64,000 nt of DNA from Cytobacillus solani. Its GTDB lineage: Bacteria > Bacillota > Bacilli > Bacillales > Cytobacillaceae. Numbering within the stretch: position 1 is the stretch's first letter; every line of letters starts with the position of its first letter. This document shows, piece after piece, positions 15,541 to 24,100 of this stretch. The notes beneath the pieces were generated by a model. That model worked only from the letters and a program-made list of their open reading frames with translations, searched no databases and was not told where the DNA came from. The position numbers were made by a program, and so were the translations under genes. Where the stretch lies: contig NZ_LJIX01000006.1 of the NCBI RefSeq assembly GCF_001420595.1, forward strand, positions 1-64,000, given 5' to 3'.

Positions 15541-16467
15541 ATGAATATGAAAGTTAAAAATCCGATGTTCTTACCAATAATGGCCATCATTGTTACGATG
15601 ATAGCCGGCTTTACGTATCTTTATATTTATGTAAAGGATAAGCCAGCAAAGACGGAATTGGCGAGTTCTGAACCAAAAGTAGAAGAAAAGACTCATCCAT
15701 ATGCTCCGCCAAGTATGGAAGAGGTGCCAGAAGGGGAAGAAGGCGAATTAATTAAGCTAGGACAAAAATATCATAATGAAACAAGCAGTGTTTTAGACGG
15801 GTATGTCGGCAATACATTAAGTTGTGCCAGCTGCCATGCGAATGGAGGAGTTGGTGATTCTCTGGATTTAGTTGGAATCTCAAAAACATATCCACAATAT
15901 AATCCTCGTGCCGGACGAGAAGTAAGTATAGAGGATCGAATTAACGGATGCTTTATAAGAAGTATGAATGGAAAGCCCCTTCCTAAAGAGGGAGAAGAAA
16001 TGAAGGCAATGGTTGCATATTATAATTATATTTCAACAAATGTTCCAGAAGGTACGACTGATCGTCCGTGGGCTAAGCTTAAAAAGGCAGAAGGCGATTT
16101 ATCAAAAGTGAATGTAGATGAAGGAAGAGAACTTTATCAGCAAGCATGTATCACTTGTCATGGGGAAGATGGTGCTGGCGGAGCAACAGGACTTGCACTT
16201 TGGGGAGATAACTCATACAATATTGGTGCCGGGATGGCTAGAGTTCGAACAGCTGCTGGCTACATTCAAAAGTATATGCCAAAGGCGCCCGTAGGTGATT
16301 ATGAGGCAGGTTCTCTTACAGAAGAACAAGCGATGAATATCGCAGCATACATCAATTCAATGGAGCGTCCAGACTTTCCAAACAAAATTCATGACTGGCC
16401 GAATGGAGATGCACCAGATGATGCAGCCTATGAAACTTTAGCGGGCAAGAAGAAATCTGATAAATAG
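15541..16467 (+). CDS. tsdA: TsdA-type dihaem cytochrome c (thiosulfate dehydrogenase-like)
   Basis: A 308-residue exported cytochrome with one N-terminal membrane anchor (residues 9-30). Two haem motifs are visible, CASCH at residues 95-99 and CITCH at 203-207. The segment RINGCFIRSMNGKPLP around residue 137 matches the TsdA family, where the Cys is an unusual axial ligand to haem 1. TsdA enzymes couple two thiosulfates to tetrathionate, or run the reverse. AAAGGAGA precedes the ATG. It is followed by an odd response regulator. Another dihaem function cannot be excluded. Confidence 0.8.
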   Translation: MNMKVKNPMFLPIMAIIVTMIAGFTYLYIYVKDKPAKTELASSEPKVEEKTHPYAPPSMEEVPEGEEGELIKLGQKYHNETSSVLDGYVGNTLSCASCHANGGVGDSLDLVGISKTYPQYNPRAGREVSIEDRINGCFIRSMNGKPLPKEGEEMKAMVAYYNYISTNVPEGTTDRPWAKLKKAEGDLSKVNVDEGRELYQQACITCHGEDGAGGATGLALWGDNSYNIGAGMARVRTAAGYIQKYMPKAPVGDYEAGSLTEEQAMNIAAYINSMERPDFPNKIHDWPNGDAPDDAAYETLAGKKKSDK

Positions 16468-16518
16468 AAGTTTAATATAAAGCTAGTTTTACTGTATAAG
16501 AGAAATGTGGTGATTGTT

Positions 16519-17220
16519 ATGGAAGATGGGAAGCTGAGAGGAAAGACGATTCTTCTTATTGATGAGAGCGAAGAAAACCGGGTTGAGCTTAATTGGTATT
16601 TATCCAAAAATGGCTTTGAGATTATAGAGGCCGAGAATGGAGAAGAAGCCAAAATGAAATTTTTAAAGTATGACCCCTGTTTCGTCCTGCTTGAAACAGA
16701 ACTTCCTGATATGAATGGGTTAGACTTTTGTACTTGGGTTCGCAACCAGAATTCTAACAATGTTCCTATTATCATACAATCATCGAAAGGTGCTGACCAA
16801 GACAAAATACAAGGGCTGAAGATGGGTGCAGATGACTATATTGTGAAACCGCTAAACTCTGAAGAGCTATTGATAAGAATAGAGACTGTCTTGAGAAGAA
16901 CCGTTAACCGCTGCAGCAAGCTAAGCTTTAAAGGACTGACAATCAAGCCGATAAAGGGGATCGTAAAATTTCATGATTATGAAATTCAATTAACCCATTT
17001 TGAGTATCGGCTTTTGTATCTTTTTATGACACATCCAGATCAGATATTATCAAGGGAACAAATTATTAATGAATTATATAAGAAAAATGAAAAGGTTATA
17101 AACGAAAGGACAGTGGACGTCCATATTAAAAATCTCAGGGAGAAAATCGCTGGATTTTCGGACTATCCTTATATTGTGTCTATACGTGGCTTAGGTTATA
17201 AATTTAATATCGATTTTTAA
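16519..17220 (+). CDS. OmpR-type response regulator with Glu at the phosphorylation site
   Basis: A 233-residue regulator with receiver domain (residues 9-125) and winged-helix output domain (about 135-232, ending ERTVDVHIKNLREKI and SIRGLGYKF). The acidic pair D15/E16, S88/S89 and K110 of the receiver are present. The phospho-acceptor position reads VLLETELPDMNG, so Glu59 (codon GAA at 16693) replaces Asp. It may be constitutively active or phosphorylation-independent. No histidine kinase is nearby. The start is uncertain: GTG at 16507 or 16510, or ATG at 16519, which I prefer. Confidence 0.85.
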   Translation: MEDGKLRGKTILLIDESEENRVELNWYLSKNGFEIIEAENGEEAKMKFLKYDPCFVLLETELPDMNGLDFCTWVRNQNSNNVPIIIQSSKGADQDKIQGLKMGADDYIVKPLNSEELLIRIETVLRRTVNRCSKLSFKGLTIKPIKGIVKFHDYEIQLTHFEYRLLYLFMTHPDQILSREQIINELYKKNEKVINERTVDVHIKNLREKIAGFSDYPYIVSIRGLGYKFNIDF

Positions 17221-17230
17221 GAAATGGGAG

Positions 17231-17268
17231 AACGGAGATGTTATATATGTAACATCTTCGTTTTTTTT
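17231..17268 (+). terminator. Terminator
   Basis: A 13-bp stem (17231-17243 with 17250-17262, one G-T pair) ends in eight T residues. It closes the response regulator gene. Confidence 0.85.
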
Positions 17269-17369
17269 AGTCTTATAAATGTCAGCATAAACCAATAGTT
17301 CAATCGGTAATACTATTAATATAAGTTAGATGCAAAATCATAAATGGACAACAGGCAAGGAGGGCTGGA

Positions 17370-17828
17370 ATGATTGGATTAATCCTTTCTGTTATAGCAA
17401 TCAATACGATCGTTTTTTTTGTAAAGAAGAATCTGACTATGAATCAAATGGTCCACATCTGGTTCTTCACGATTTCATTCCAATTAACTTTTGATATTTT
17501 TATCGATTTAAAATATCATGGCTATTGGTATATAACGAAAGGAATTGATTGGGAAGCCTTTCCTGCCTACACAATATTAGTCCCTCCTGTTAATATCCTA
17601 TTTTTAAACTGGTTTCCTTTTAAACGTTCCTTTATGAAAAAATGCTTATACTTGGCTATATGGGTAGGAGTCATATTACTTTATGAAAGTATTGTCCAGC
17701 TTCCGCCTCCGTGGGGCTATTTTGAATATGGCTGGTGGAGGTTGGAGTATTCTGCAGTGTTTGACCCGATATTACTACTTATATTAATAGGTTATTATAA
17801 ATGGATACAAGTGATTGAAAAGAAATAG
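17370..17828 (+). CDS. CBO0543-family membrane protein
   Basis: A 152-residue protein with five hydrophobic segments and family-typical short motifs (FDIFIDLKYHGYWY, PPPWGYFEYGWWRLEYS). I recognise it as the CBO0543 family, which is widespread in spore-forming Firmicutes and has no established function. AAGGAGGG lies 7 bases before the ATG. It is monocistronic. Confidence 0.75.
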   Translation: MIGLILSVIAINTIVFFVKKNLTMNQMVHIWFFTISFQLTFDIFIDLKYHGYWYITKGIDWEAFPAYTILVPPVNILFLNWFPFKRSFMKKCLYLAIWVGVILLYESIVQLPPPWGYFEYGWWRLEYSAVFDPILLLILIGYYKWIQVIEKK

Positions 17829-18008
17829 TGATGGAAATTGGAGCCAATTTGTCTTCGTTTTTTATGCGTCCTAAATGAATTCTCATTCAAAAGTAGTAGA
17901 AGTTTATCATCATAATTGAGTAACCGTATTCCATCTCGCTTCCGATGCTTCGCGAACGCTTTCTTTCTAAAATAAAGTTAAGAACAATATAGAAAGCGAG
18001 AGATTCTA

Positions 18009-18740
18009 ATGGATAAAAAACCGGTTGTAATGATTACGGGCGCATCAAAAGGTCTTGGAAGAGCATTAGTATTAGCATTGGCTAAAGAAGGGGTACGGCT
18101 AGCTATTTGTGCAAGAGGAGAAATGATGCTCCGCAAAATAGAGAAAGAGGTACTGGCACTTGGAGCAGAAGTGATTGCCGTTGAAGCAGATGTCTCTGAC
18201 ATAAGGGATGTAAACCGCTTCGTATCTATAGTAGAAGAGGGCTTTGGACGTGTCGATGTATTAATTAATAATGCTTCTATATTTGGACCCGGACCAGCGC
18301 TATTATCTGATTACCCGGAACATGATTTTGCTGAAGTGCTTCGGGTCAATACAGTGAATCCTTTCCTCGTTACAAAGCGAGTATTGCCAGGTATGTTGAT
18401 TCGAAACAAAGGGAGAATTTTCAATTTGACCTCTGAAGCTGGCAGAACAGGATTTGCAGAATGGGGTGCATATGGCATCTCTAAATTTGCAGTAGAAGGT
18501 TTAACACAAACTTGGGCGGATGAGCTACAAGACACAGGAGTCACTGTCAGCATGGTGGACCCAGGGGAAATGGATACAGAAATGCATAAAGTTGCTGTCC
18601 CAGAATGCGATTATGAACTAGAGGATCCTAATGAAGTGGCCAAGATATTTGTTACCCTTGCATTAGATGACTCGATTGAATTAAATGGAAAACGGTTTGA
18701 GGCACAATCTTTTTTACAAGGAAAGAGGGATGAACAATGA
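18009..18740 (+). CDS. Short-chain dehydrogenase/reductase
   Basis: A 243-residue SDR enzyme. The NAD(P) loop TGASKGLGRA is at residues 11-20, the NNAS motif near 87, the catalytic Ser in NLTSEAG near 140, and YGISK near 155. It stops in a 4-base overlap (ATGA) with the QueA-like gene, so the two are translationally coupled. The ribosome binding site (GCGAGAG) is weak. Its role must relate to the unusual QueA paralogue and VOC protein downstream. Confidence 0.88.
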   Translation: MDKKPVVMITGASKGLGRALVLALAKEGVRLAICARGEMMLRKIEKEVLALGAEVIAVEADVSDIRDVNRFVSIVEEGFGRVDVLINNASIFGPGPALLSDYPEHDFAEVLRVNTVNPFLVTKRVLPGMLIRNKGRIFNLTSEAGRTGFAEWGAYGISKFAVEGLTQTWADELQDTGVTVSMVDPGEMDTEMHKVAVPECDYELEDPNEVAKIFVTLALDDSIELNGKRFEAQSFLQGKRDEQ

Positions 18741-19774
18741 TGAGTACCGCACGTTCATTCCAAGTGCCTGAATATTTAAATGCACGTATGCCAGCAGAAT
18801 ATCGAGGGATCCAGAGGGATCATGTCCGTTTGATGACTTTAGATACAGTGACAGGAGATTGTTCCCATAATTTTTTTAACAAATTGGATTCGTATCTAGT
18901 AGAGGGAGATTTACTAGTCTTAAATAATAGTCGAACCATTCCGGCAGTATTAAAAGGAAAAAGAGGAAAGCAAACGATTGAAATTCGCTTATCCAGAAAA
19001 TTATCGGATAGAGAATGGGAAGCCCTTATCGTTGGCGGAGTTATCACTGTTGGAGAAAAGATTGATTTACCTGGAGGACTAACAGCAACTATTACTGGGC
19101 TAGGAACAGAGGCACCTTTAATCGTCCTTTCCTTTTCAAAGAGCGGATTAGATTTATTAGAAATCTTCTATCAATACGGGGAGCCGCTCCATTACGAATA
19201 TATTGAAACTCCTTGGCCAATAGAAATGTATCAAACCGTCTATGCTTCTGTTCCGGGATCTGTAGAAATGCCATCGGCCGGAAGAGCATTTACTTGGAGA
19301 TTGTTAAATATGCTGAAGGGAAAAGGTGTAAACATTGCCTATATACAGCTGCATGCTGGCTTAAGTTATTACGGCAATGATCGCTGGCCAAACCCTAATA
19401 AACATCTTGAGGAATTTTGTGTTCCAGTAAAAACAGCAGAATTGATTAATAAAACAAGGAAAAATAATGGGCGAGTAATTGCGGTTGGAACGACTGTTGT
19501 AAGGGCACTTGAAACAGCGGTCAATACAGATGGAAATGTGGAGCCACAGGAAGGGATTACAAGTTTGTATATTCAAAAAGGGTACCCTTTGAAGGCTGTT
19601 GATGGTTTAATTACAGGCTTTCACGAGCCAGAAGCAAGCCATTTAGATTTGCTTTCTGCTTTTATTGATAAAGGTTTATTAATGAAGGCATACAAAAAGG
19701 CATTAGCTGATGGGTATCTATGGCATGAATTTGGAGATATGAATTTAATCCTGCCGATGGATGAGAGAAAATGA
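18737..19774 (+). CDS. QueA paralogue (SAM ribosyltransferase-isomerase-like)
   Basis: A 345-residue protein of the QueA fold. It keeps VEGDLLVLNNSRTIPAVLKG near residue 60, YQTVYASVPGSVEMPSAGRA near 165-185 and VGTTVVRALE near 255. QueA moves the ribosyl part of S-adenosylmethionine onto preQ1 in tRNA. Where canonical QueA has a HVGLGTFxPV loop, this protein reads LHAGLSYYGNDRWPN, so the substrate side has changed. No queuosine genes are near. It overlaps both neighbours by 4 bases. I read it as a divergent family with an unknown acceptor. Confidence 0.8.
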   Translation: MMSTARSFQVPEYLNARMPAEYRGIQRDHVRLMTLDTVTGDCSHNFFNKLDSYLVEGDLLVLNNSRTIPAVLKGKRGKQTIEIRLSRKLSDREWEALIVGGVITVGEKIDLPGGLTATITGLGTEAPLIVLSFSKSGLDLLEIFYQYGEPLHYEYIETPWPIEMYQTVYASVPGSVEMPSAGRAFTWRLLNMLKGKGVNIAYIQLHAGLSYYGNDRWPNPNKHLEEFCVPVKTAELINKTRKNNGRVIAVGTTVVRALETAVNTDGNVEPQEGITSLYIQKGYPLKAVDGLITGFHEPEASHLDLLSAFIDKGLLMKAYKKALADGYLWHEFGDMNLILPMDERK

Positions 19775-20142
19775 AGTGGCATCATGCTGGAATTCTAGTA
19801 AGTAATTTAAATGATTCCATCCAGTTCTATAAACGAATGTTTGGTTTTTCCTTTGAGAAATATTTAACGTTTCAGGATGAAAAAATTGTTTTTCTTCGGA
19901 ATGGGAATGTCCAAATTGAACTAATTGAGTCAGAGGAAAATCCAGTACGATTACATTCTATTCATATAGCGTGGCAAGTGGAGGATATAGAGGGTTGGAA
20001 TAGAAAGCTGAAAAGAGAAGGACTTTATCCATCGGAAGGACCTTATAGCATAAGAAATGGGTGGGTCACTGTATTTTATGAGGGACCCGATCGTGAGATA
20101 ATCGAATTGATTCAAGTAACTAAAATTAAAAACCTTACCTGA
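19771..20142 (+). CDS. VOC-family (glyoxalase-like) protein
   Basis: A 123-residue single VOC domain. It begins MKWHHAGILVSNLNDSIQFY, the first beta-alpha unit with a possible metal His near residue 5, and ends with VFYEGPDREIIELIQ with the usual Glu. VOC proteins are metal-dependent isomerases, lyases or dioxygenases, or binding proteins. The ATGA overlap couples it to the QueA paralogue. It is the last gene of the three-gene operon. Confidence 0.85.
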   Translation: MKWHHAGILVSNLNDSIQFYKRMFGFSFEKYLTFQDEKIVFLRNGNVQIELIESEENPVRLHSIHIAWQVEDIEGWNRKLKREGLYPSEGPYSIRNGWVTVFYEGPDREIIELIQVTKIKNLT

Positions 20143-20145
20143 GTG

Positions 20146-20180
20146 AACTGCACCCCAATTGTTTGGAGGTGCAGTTTTTA
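20146..20180 (+). terminator. Terminator
   Basis: AACTGCACC (20146-20154) pairs with GGTGCAGTT (20168-20176), then TTTT. It ends the SDR-QueA-like-VOC operon. Another hairpin, ACTAAGTC/GACTTAGT (20311-20330), stands in the next gap. Confidence 0.8.
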
Positions 20181-20410
20181 TTAAATCGGTATAAATACCC
20201 ATGCGATTCTTATTCTACTATAAATAAGTTGTTTAAAGTTATATGTCTTTTTAATAAATATTGGAAAAATACATTTTATTTTACAATTCGTATTTTGGGG
20301 GCTGACCCTCACTAAGTCTCGGGACTTAGTTGAAAATAAAGCGCAAGCTCGTTATGAGAATTCAAAAATAAAGGTAAGATGAAATCAAGATAAAGGAAGG
20401 AGAAAACAAA

Positions 20411-20752
20411 ATGAAAAAATTTGGTTTGTTATTAATCGGCGGAATTTCAGCGATGATATTACTTTCTACGATTGGTCCTATGATTGGGTTCCTAGTAAGT
20501 ATTGCGCTTCTATATTTCATCTTTAAACAATTTTTGAAGACAGATTCAACAGGAGGGAAAATTGGGTTAGGGGTGGTCGGTTTCTTTATTCTGATGGCTT
20601 CTATTCATAATGCACCTGCGATCATAGGAGTTGTGGCAGCATACGTCCTGTACCTAGTTTATAAAAAATGGAATGAAAACAAACAGGTGGTTGTTAAAGA
20701 AACAGACCCATTTGTTAATTTTGAAAAGCAATGGAATGACATCAACAAATAA
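20411..20752 (+). CDS. Small membrane protein (lmo0954 / LiaI-like)
   Basis: A 113-residue protein with three hydrophobic segments and a charged tail ending FEKQWNDINK. It matches the lmo0954-type family, which sits beside PspA genes as LiaI does beside LiaH in B. subtilis. It probably anchors the PspA protein at the membrane. AAGGAAGGAG precedes the ATG. The pspA homologue follows after 23 bases in the same operon. Confidence 0.8.
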   Translation: MKKFGLLLIGGISAMILLSTIGPMIGFLVSIALLYFIFKQFLKTDSTGGKIGLGVVGFFILMASIHNAPAIIGVVAAYVLYLVYKKWNENKQVVVKETDPFVNFEKQWNDINK

Positions 20753-20775
20753 TTGAATGAAGGAGAGAGTGAGTC

Positions 20776-21423
20776 ATGACGAATTTACTTACAAAAATTA
20801 AAAATACAATAAAAGCTGATTTAAACGAAGTGCTGGAAAGAAAAGAAAATCAAAATCCGATTACGTTGCTTAATCAATTTCTTCATGAATGTGAACAAGA
20901 AACAGAAAAGGTAAAAAAGCTTGTCGATCGTCAATATCAGCTCAAGGATGAGTTTGAAAGAGAGCTAGTAGAAGCAGCAGAGCTTGCCGAAAAAAGGAAG
21001 CATCAGTCAGAGATTGCTTCAAAAGCAGGGGAAACAGAGCTCTATCAATTTGCCTCAGCAGAGTATCAGCATTATTCAGACCGTGCCGAACGCCTAAGAG
21101 TTTCTCTGAATCACATCTTAAGACAGCTTGAAGAATTAGAAGGAAAATATGAAGAAATGAAGCGTAAGCTTAAAGACATGTATATTCGCAGGATGGAGTT
21201 AATGGGACGTGAAAATATCACACGAGCCAATCACCAAATTAACAAAGTATTGGATTCAACTTCTAACTCCGATAAGCCATATTCTCGATTTCAAGCAATA
21301 GAAGGCTATCTTGATCGTTTAGAGGATCAAGTAAACAGAGCTTTTCACAGCAGCTCCATTGATGCGAAGATAGCGCAATTGGAAAATGAGATGAAAATGA
21401 GTGAAGGTAAACTTCATTCTTAA
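20776..21423 (+). CDS. pspA: PspA/IM30 family protein
   Basis: A 215-residue, almost wholly coiled-coil protein of the PspA/IM30/LiaH family. It begins MTNLLTKIKNTIKADLNEVL, an amphipathic helix that binds stressed membrane. The NPITLLNQFLHECEQE segment (about residues 27-42) is typical. Such proteins form rods or rings that stabilise a damaged envelope. GAAGGAGAG precedes the ATG. No LiaRS-type system is adjacent, and the promoter type is not clear. Confidence 0.88.
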   Translation: MTNLLTKIKNTIKADLNEVLERKENQNPITLLNQFLHECEQETEKVKKLVDRQYQLKDEFERELVEAAELAEKRKHQSEIASKAGETELYQFASAEYQHYSDRAERLRVSLNHILRQLEELEGKYEEMKRKLKDMYIRRMELMGRENITRANHQINKVLDSTSNSDKPYSRFQAIEGYLDRLEDQVNRAFHSSSIDAKIAQLENEMKMSEGKLHS

Positions 21424-21464
21424 TCTAATGGTCTAAGAAAGGAAATGGAATTTACTATGATAAG

Positions 21465-21498
21465 AGTCAAAGGAACTTGATTCCTTTGACTTTTTTTA
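21465..21498 (+). terminator. Terminator
   Basis: AGTCAAAGGAA (21465-21475) pairs with TTCCTTTGACT (21481-21491), then TTTTTT. It ends the pspA operon. Confidence 0.85.
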
Positions 21499-21568
21499 TA
21501 AAATAGGGTGGGTTATTTAATAATTACTCTTGTTTTTTCGAAAAAGAGATGGTATTGTAACAAAGGGT

Positions 21569-21589
21569 AAATCGTAATTATTACGATTT
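21569..21589. promoter_or_regulatory. Zur box 1 upstream of zagA
   Basis: A perfect 21-bp palindrome, arms AAATCGTAAT and ATTACGATTT around one T. This is the canonical Bacillus Zur operator. Confidence 0.9.
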
Positions 21590-21707
21590 GTATCATAGGG
21601 AAATTGTGAAGCTATTTAAAATTTTTAAATGTGGGGGTGAAAAAGGACGGTTATCTGTTGGTTTGTTGTATTAAAGGAGATTCAATAGATTAATTTTTTT
21701 ATTATAT

Positions 21708-21728
21708 AAATCGTAATCATTTTGATTA
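21708..21728. promoter_or_regulatory. Zur box 2 overlapping the zagA leader
   Basis: AAATCGTAATC is followed by a poorer half (ATTTTGATTA). It ends within the ribosome binding site region. Paired strong and weaker Zur sites 139 bp apart fit tight repression of yciC-type genes. Confidence 0.7.
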
Positions 21729-21743
21729 AGGAGAATGAATTTA

Positions 21744-22934
21744 ATGAGAAAAATACCTGTAACAGTATTGAGTGGTTACTTAGGTTCGGGTAAAACAACT
21801 TTACTCAACCACATTTTGCAAAATAAAGAAGAAAAGAAAGTTGCTGTTATTGTTAACGATATGAGTGAAATTAACATCGATGCTTCTTTAGTCAAACAAG
21901 GCGGATTTTCAAGAACAGAGGAGAAGCTTGTAGAAATGCAAAATGGCTGTATTTGCTGCACCCTTAGGGAGGACTTGATTAAAGAGGTAGAAAAGCTAGC
22001 ATCATTAGGTGACATTGATTACATCGTGATCGAATCAACAGGTATTAGTGAACCAGTTCCTGTGGCGCAAACCTTCACATATGTGGATGAGAATTTAGGA
22101 ATTGATTTATCATCATTATGCAGACTGGATACGATGGCCACTGTTGTGGATGCCAATCGTTTCTGGAATGACTTCTCTTCTGGTGAAAGCTTGTTAGATC
22201 GCAAGGAAGCGACAGATGAAGCAGATACGAGAGAGGTTGTTGATTTACTGATAGACCAAATTGAATTTGCTAACGTGATTTTGTTAAATAAAATCGACTT
22301 GGTAGAACATGAGGATATTCGTGAATTAAAAGCGGTTCTGCAGAAGCTAAATCCTGAAGCACGTATAATCGAAACGGATCATGCTCAGCTTCCGCTCAAT
22401 TGTGTTTTGGATACGAAATTATTTGATTTTGATAAAGCAAGCCAAAGTGCAGGCTGGATCAAGGAACTGAATAATGAACATATCCCAGAGACAGAGGAGT
22501 ATGGCATTTCCTCGTTTGTATTTAGACGGAGACTGCCATTCCATCCAGAGCGGCTGATGAAATGGCTAGAGGATTGGCCAGTTGATGTTGTTCGTGCAAA
22601 AGGCTTTATATGGATAGCCACACGAAATAATATAGCAGCACTTCTCTCGCAAGCTGGCCCTTCCATTATCCTGCAAGGTGTTGGTGAGTGGATAGCAGCC
22701 TATCCAGAAGAGGAAAGGAAACAAGTATTAATCGAAGAACCTGAACTGCTGGAGAAGTGGGATGACGTATATGGAGATCGCCTAACTGAGCTTGTTTTAA
22801 TAGGGATTGATATGGACCGGGATGAAATTGAAGAATCCTTAAAGAAATGTCTGCTAACAGAGGAAGAGCTCTTAGCGGATTGGTCAACATTCAAAGACCC
22901 GCTACCACCGTTTGTAATAGAAGAAACAGAATAA
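21744..22934 (+). CDS. zagA: Zinc-responsive CobW/COG0523 GTPase ZagA (YciC)
   Basis: A 396-residue GTPase of the COG0523 family. It has the P-loop [13 protein letters not shown] at residues 10-22, the metal motif CICC near residue 74, ESTGISEP near 100 and NKIDLV near 175, with a C-terminal CobW domain. In B. subtilis ZagA delivers zinc to folate enzymes during zinc starvation. I start at the ATG at 21744 because AAGGAG lies 11 bases before it; the ATG at 21735 is too close. Two Zur boxes precede it and a zinc-free L33 gene follows. Confidence 0.92.
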   Translation: MRKIPVTVLSGYLGSGKTTLLNHILQNKEEKKVAVIVNDMSEINIDASLVKQGGFSRTEEKLVEMQNGCICCTLREDLIKEVEKLASLGDIDYIVIESTGISEPVPVAQTFTYVDENLGIDLSSLCRLDTMATVVDANRFWNDFSSGESLLDRKEATDEADTREVVDLLIDQIEFANVILLNKIDLVEHEDIRELKAVLQKLNPEARIIETDHAQLPLNCVLDTKLFDFDKASQSAGWIKELNNEHIPETEEYGISSFVFRRRLPFHPERLMKWLEDWPVDVVRAKGFIWIATRNNIAALLSQAGPSIILQGVGEWIAAYPEEERKQVLIEEPELLEKWDDVYGDRLTELVLIGIDMDRDEIEESLKKCLLTEEELLADWSTFKDPLPPFVIEETE

Positions 22935-22950
22935 ATAGGAGGAAAGAACA

Positions 22951-23100
22951 ATGAGAGTGAAAATTACATTAGCTTGTACTGAAACAGGAGATAGAAACTA
23001 TATTACGACAAAAAATAAGCGGACAAATCCTGACCGTATTGAGTTGAAAAAATATTGTCCGCGTTTAAAGAGACATACTTTACACCGCGAAACAAAATAG
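22951..23100 (+). CDS. rpmG: Zinc-independent ribosomal protein L33
   Basis: The 49-residue frame begins [17 protein letters not shown] and ends HRETK, plainly L33. Zinc-binding L33 has two Cys-x-x-Cys knuckles. Here each knuckle keeps only one Cys (LACTETG and KYCPRLK), so it cannot hold zinc. Such C-minus paralogues replace zinc-containing ribosomal proteins in starvation. AGGAGG lies 8 bases upstream and the gene is 16 bases after zagA, in one Zur-controlled operon. Confidence 0.93.
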   Translation: MRVKITLACTETGDRNYITTKNKRTNPDRIELKKYCPRLKRHTLHRETK

Positions 23101-23103
23101 CAA

Positions 23104-23145
23104 AAAAGGTATAAGCACTTCATTCGTTAAGTGCTTATACCTTTT
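23104..23145. terminator. Bidirectional terminator
   Basis: Two perfect 17-base arms (23104-23120, 23129-23145) with A- and T-runs on the outside. It separates the convergent zagA-rpmG and ycgR-ycgQ transcripts. Confidence 0.9.
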
Positions 23146-23164
23146 CAAAAAGAAAGAGTATTGT

Positions 23165-24088
23165 TTATAAAATTTTAATATTAACAGGATACAGGTAGGG
23201 TTTTGCTGGTTCACTAATTTTCTTCCAATGGGTAATTTTAATAATAGGCAATTCATTTCCGCCATAAGTCGTTACGTCTAAAACACCAGTTGCTTCTATC
23301 CACGTGTCTTCCTCAACGGAGGCAGCTTCAGAGAACTCAGAAAGAAAGCCAATAATACTTGCATCTGCAACACAGTGGGTAATTAAAAACCTCGATAACA
23401 CAAGCTGATTTTGTTCAAAGCCCTCTTCTTTGTATACAAAGCCTGTTAAAGTAATGTTTCTTCCTTTATACCGGTTGACATCAAAGCTGATTTCTTCGTA
23501 GTAAGGAGAAAATACATAGTCATTCATCTCAATGTTAGTGCTTTGTTCAAGCTTTTGGATTAGCTTGTCATACTCATCTTGGGAGACTTCTTCAGGAAAA
23601 TCAAGGTTTGATTGGTCGATAGAATGTTCAAGTGGTTCAGAAGGATCAGCTTGTTCAGCTGGATCGGAATTTGTCCCCTCATTTTTCTGAGCAGATTGTT
23701 TTTGATTTGACAGGATAGCCATACCCCCTTTTTTATCTACAATTGATGCATCAAGCACTTTGGGTGGCAAGAGGAATCCAGTAATCAGCGGGAATATTAA
23801 AATCCCATATGAGAGGAGTTTTTTTATACTAAAAGTGGAATCTCCGTGATCATGGGTACAGGCATGATCAGCATGATGACAATGATGACCTTGCTCTTTA
23901 ACTGTCCAAATTCGCGTTAATTGAATGAAAAACAAAATCAAAAATAGAATAGAGGCAGATTGACTTAATGATTCGTACTTTGGATTAATATATTTAGTTA
24001 AGTCCCCAGTATAATGCATCTTGAAAAGCATGGCAGAAAAAGCAAACAATATGAGTGCTCTTGCAGCCTGCTGAAAATTGAATTTCAC
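23165..24088 (-). CDS. ycgQ: YcgQ (TIGR03943/DUF1980) membrane protein
   Basis: A 307-residue protein with two pairs of N-terminal membrane segments and a His-rich loop (HHCHHADHACTHDHGD near residue 72) that could bind zinc. The C-terminal half is a folded extracytoplasmic domain ending NELPIIKITHWKKI, typical of TIGR03943. The family partners the DUF318 permease and occurs in zinc-starvation regulons; its mechanism is unknown. AAGGAGG precedes the ATG. It is 12 bases after ycgR. Confidence 0.88.
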   Translation of the reverse strand: MKFNFQQAARALILFAFSAMLFKMHYTGDLTKYINPKYESLSQSASILFLILFFIQLTRIWTVKEQGHHCHHADHACTHDHGDSTFSIKKLLSYGILIFPLITGFLLPPKVLDASIVDKKGGMAILSNQKQSAQKNEGTNSDPAEQADPSEPLEHSIDQSNLDFPEEVSQDEYDKLIQKLEQSTNIEMNDYVFSPYYEEISFDVNRYKGRNITLTGFVYKEEGFEQNQLVLSRFLITHCVADASIIGFLSEFSEAASVEEDTWIEATGVLDVTTYGGNELPIIKITHWKKISEPAKPYLYPVNIKIL

Positions 24089-24100
24089 TTTTTCTCCTCC

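Noticed and set aside
18737-19774. Calling the gene a normal queA for queuosine
   Set aside because: The acceptor-side loop differs and the operon partners are an SDR and a VOC protein, with no tgt, yajC or other queuosine genes.
21637-21693. An 18-codon GTG frame between the Zur boxes, MKKDGYLLVCCIKGDSID
   Set aside because: The start overlaps its only G-rich stretch and no competing hairpins were seen, so a zinc-sensing leader peptide is not supported.
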